This document shows positions 13,308-14,249 of a stretch of 14,249 nucleotides of DNA, one piece after another. A program made the position numbers and the translations under genes. The stretch comes from Planctomycetota bacterium. Its GTDB lineage: Bacteria; Planctomycetota; UBA11346. The stretch covers positions 1 through 14,249 of the forward strand of contig CANIXE010000017.1 in the NCBI GenBank assembly GCA_947470885.1. Reading direction: 5' to 3'. The notes below the pieces were generated by a model, which searched no databases, was not told where the DNA came from, and saw only the letters and a program-made list of their open reading frames with translations. The number at the start of each line of letters is the position of its first letter. The stretch's first letter is position 1.

Positions 13308-14249
13308 TCAGCCTCCCATTTCATAACGCCGGGGGAGGTCCCGGAGACCGCCCAGGCCGAAGCGCTGGAGGAAGAGGTCGGTGGTGCCGTAGAGCAGGGG
13401 CCGGCCGAGGGTGCCCTCTTCCCGGCCGGTCACCTGGACGAGGCGCAGGTCCATGAGTTGGCGTAGCACCGGGCCGCATTGTACGCCCCGAATGTCCTCG
13501 ATGGCGCCCCGGGTCACCGGCTGTTTGTAGGCCACCACGGCCAGGGTCTCCATCGCCCCCTTGGTCAATTTGGTGGGCAGTTCCCGGCGTTCCAACTGGC
13601 GGACCCAGGGATGGTGCTCCACCCGGGTCATCAACTGCCAGCCGTTGGCTTCCCGGCGCAATTCCCAGCCTCGGCGTTCGCTGGTGAAACGGTCCGCCAG
13701 ACCCTGGAGGAAGCCCTCCAGGTAGGGGGCATCCACCCCCGGCAGGCAGGCCGCCAGGCGGGCGACGGTCAACGGTCGGTGGCTGACGAACAGCAGGCTT
13801 TCCACCACTGAACGGAGCTCCGCGGGGGGCAGGTCGCCCACGCCCGGAGGGGGCGGCAGTTCTTCCAGGGGCGGCAGGGGCGCCGTGGCGGGGGGGAGGT
13901 CTTCGACCAACGGGGGTTCGTCGTTGGTGTTCCCGGGAGCGCCGACCGGAGCGCCGAGCGCCAGCTCGGCCTGTTTGGGGTCGGGGATATCGGAAGACGA
14001 GCCGAGCTGACGCTCGGCGCTCCCAGTGACGTCGTCGAAGTTGTTGTGCTGGTCGGAGTCGCTTGGCCTATCGCCAGCCATATCGATGGGCTGCTCTTCA
14101 CTGGGAGCGCCGAGCGCCAGCTCGGCCTGTTTTGGGTCTTTTTCGTGAGCTGTTGGGGAAGACGAGCCGAGCTGGCGCTCGGCGCTCCTAGTGACGTCGT
14201 CGAAGTTGTTGTGCTGGTCGGAGTCGCTTGGCCTATCGCCAGCCATATC
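13308..14249 (-). CDS. scpB: Segregation and condensation protein B, with repeat-built N-terminal extension; 5' end at window edge
   Basis: ScpB works with ScpA and SMC in chromosome condensation; it is a cytoplasmic winged-helix protein. Counting from the ATG at 14246, the conserved core starts near residue 143 (ELRSVVESLLFVSHRPLTVARLA). It includes GAMETLAVVAYKQPVTRGAIEDIRGV (about 230-255) and ends with LGRPLLYGTTDLFLQRFGL, all typical of ScpB. Before it are about 140 residues of acidic, Pro-rich, low-complexity sequence that include a 55-residue tandem repeat (MAGDRPSDSDQHNNF...). The frame stays open to the edge at 14249. Because the edge bases match the bases before the second copy, the protein may continue into a further copy; the true start cannot be placed. 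The scpB stop lies 2 nt before the DUF4340-like start. An scpA gene is not in view. Confidence 0.9.
   Translation of the reverse strand, partial: DMAGDRPSDSDQHNNFDDVTRSAERQLGSSSPTAHEKDPKQAELALGAPSEEQPIDMAGDRPSDSDQHNNFDDVTGSAERQLGSSSDIPDPKQAELALGAPVGAPGNTNDEPPLVEDLPPATAPLPPLEELPPPPGVGDLPPAELRSVVESLLFVSHRPLTVARLAACLPGVDAPYLEGFLQGLADRFTSERRGWELRREANGWQLMTRVEHHPWVRQLERRELPTKLTKGAMETLAVVAYKQPVTRGAIEDIRGVQCGPVLRQLMDLRLVQVTGREEGTLGRPLLYGTTDLFLQRFGLGGLRDLPRRYEMGG
13948..14249. repeat. 165-bp in-frame tandem repeat containing 23-bp inverted arms
   Basis: Positions 14026-14084 and 14191-14249 are identical and 165 bp (55 codons) apart. Each unit carries an inverted pair. In one, 14104-14126 is the perfect reverse complement of 14166-14188, with a 39-nt spacer. 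In the other, 13948-13970 pairs with 14001-14023 with one mismatch and a 30-nt spacer. The arm core is GCCGAGCGCCAGCTCGGC. The two arms are read as the peptides SAERQLGSSS and QAELALGAP. The array may extend beyond the window. Confidence 0.9.

Overview
The window is a compact, GC-rich bacterial segment with short intergenic gaps and mostly minus-strand coding. No rRNA, tRNA, CRISPR array or insertion sequence is visible. The gene set is mainly housekeeping (priA, rsmA, aroK, scpB, a periplasmic PpiC/SurA-type foldase). The accessory genes are more telling: a PatA-like DUF4388/TPR protein, a DUF4340-like membrane-anchored protein, a sigma factor fused to a membrane segment and an STN-like domain, and a tetraether-synthase-like radical SAM enzyme paired with an Lgt-like protein. 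This mix suggests a Planctomycetota or other PVC-type bacterium, but that is an inference and other Gram-negative phyla are possible.

Left region (1-3556, minus strand): a DUF4388/TPR protein truncated by the window edge, a 253-bp intergenic stretch made of GAATGCTC-type tandem and inverted repeats, then a complete priA helicase gene. Next come an intergenic region with a second kind of inverted array (9-bp unit CCGGTCGTC), a plus-strand hot-dog thioesterase gene, and further copies of the 9-bp array on its far side. Positions 4298-6507 (minus) hold a two-gene unit, radical SAM then Lgt-like, overlapping by ATGA. Transcribed divergently from it (6582-7075, plus) are two small overlapping genes, one for a membrane protein and one for an exported proline-rich peptide.

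Right region (7099-14249, minus): an apparent six-gene chain scpB - DUF4340-like - rsmA - ppiC/surA-like - aroK - ECF/STN sigma factor. Junctions are 2 nt, a 3-nt GTGA overlap region, two ATGA overlaps and a 30-nt gap that carries a ribosome binding site. Translational coupling is likely for most of the chain.

Two themes deserve attention. First, the radical SAM/Lgt-like pair looks like a small membrane-lipid or envelope-modifying module. Second, this genome carries palindromic repeats with inverted arms and short spacers, and several have been absorbed into the ends of proteins: the N-terminus of ScpB (a 165-bp in-frame tandem duplication with 23-bp inverted arms), the N-terminus of RsmA (about 50 extra residues from hairpin-rich DNA), the C-terminus of the Lgt-like protein and the C-terminus of the 87-residue small protein.
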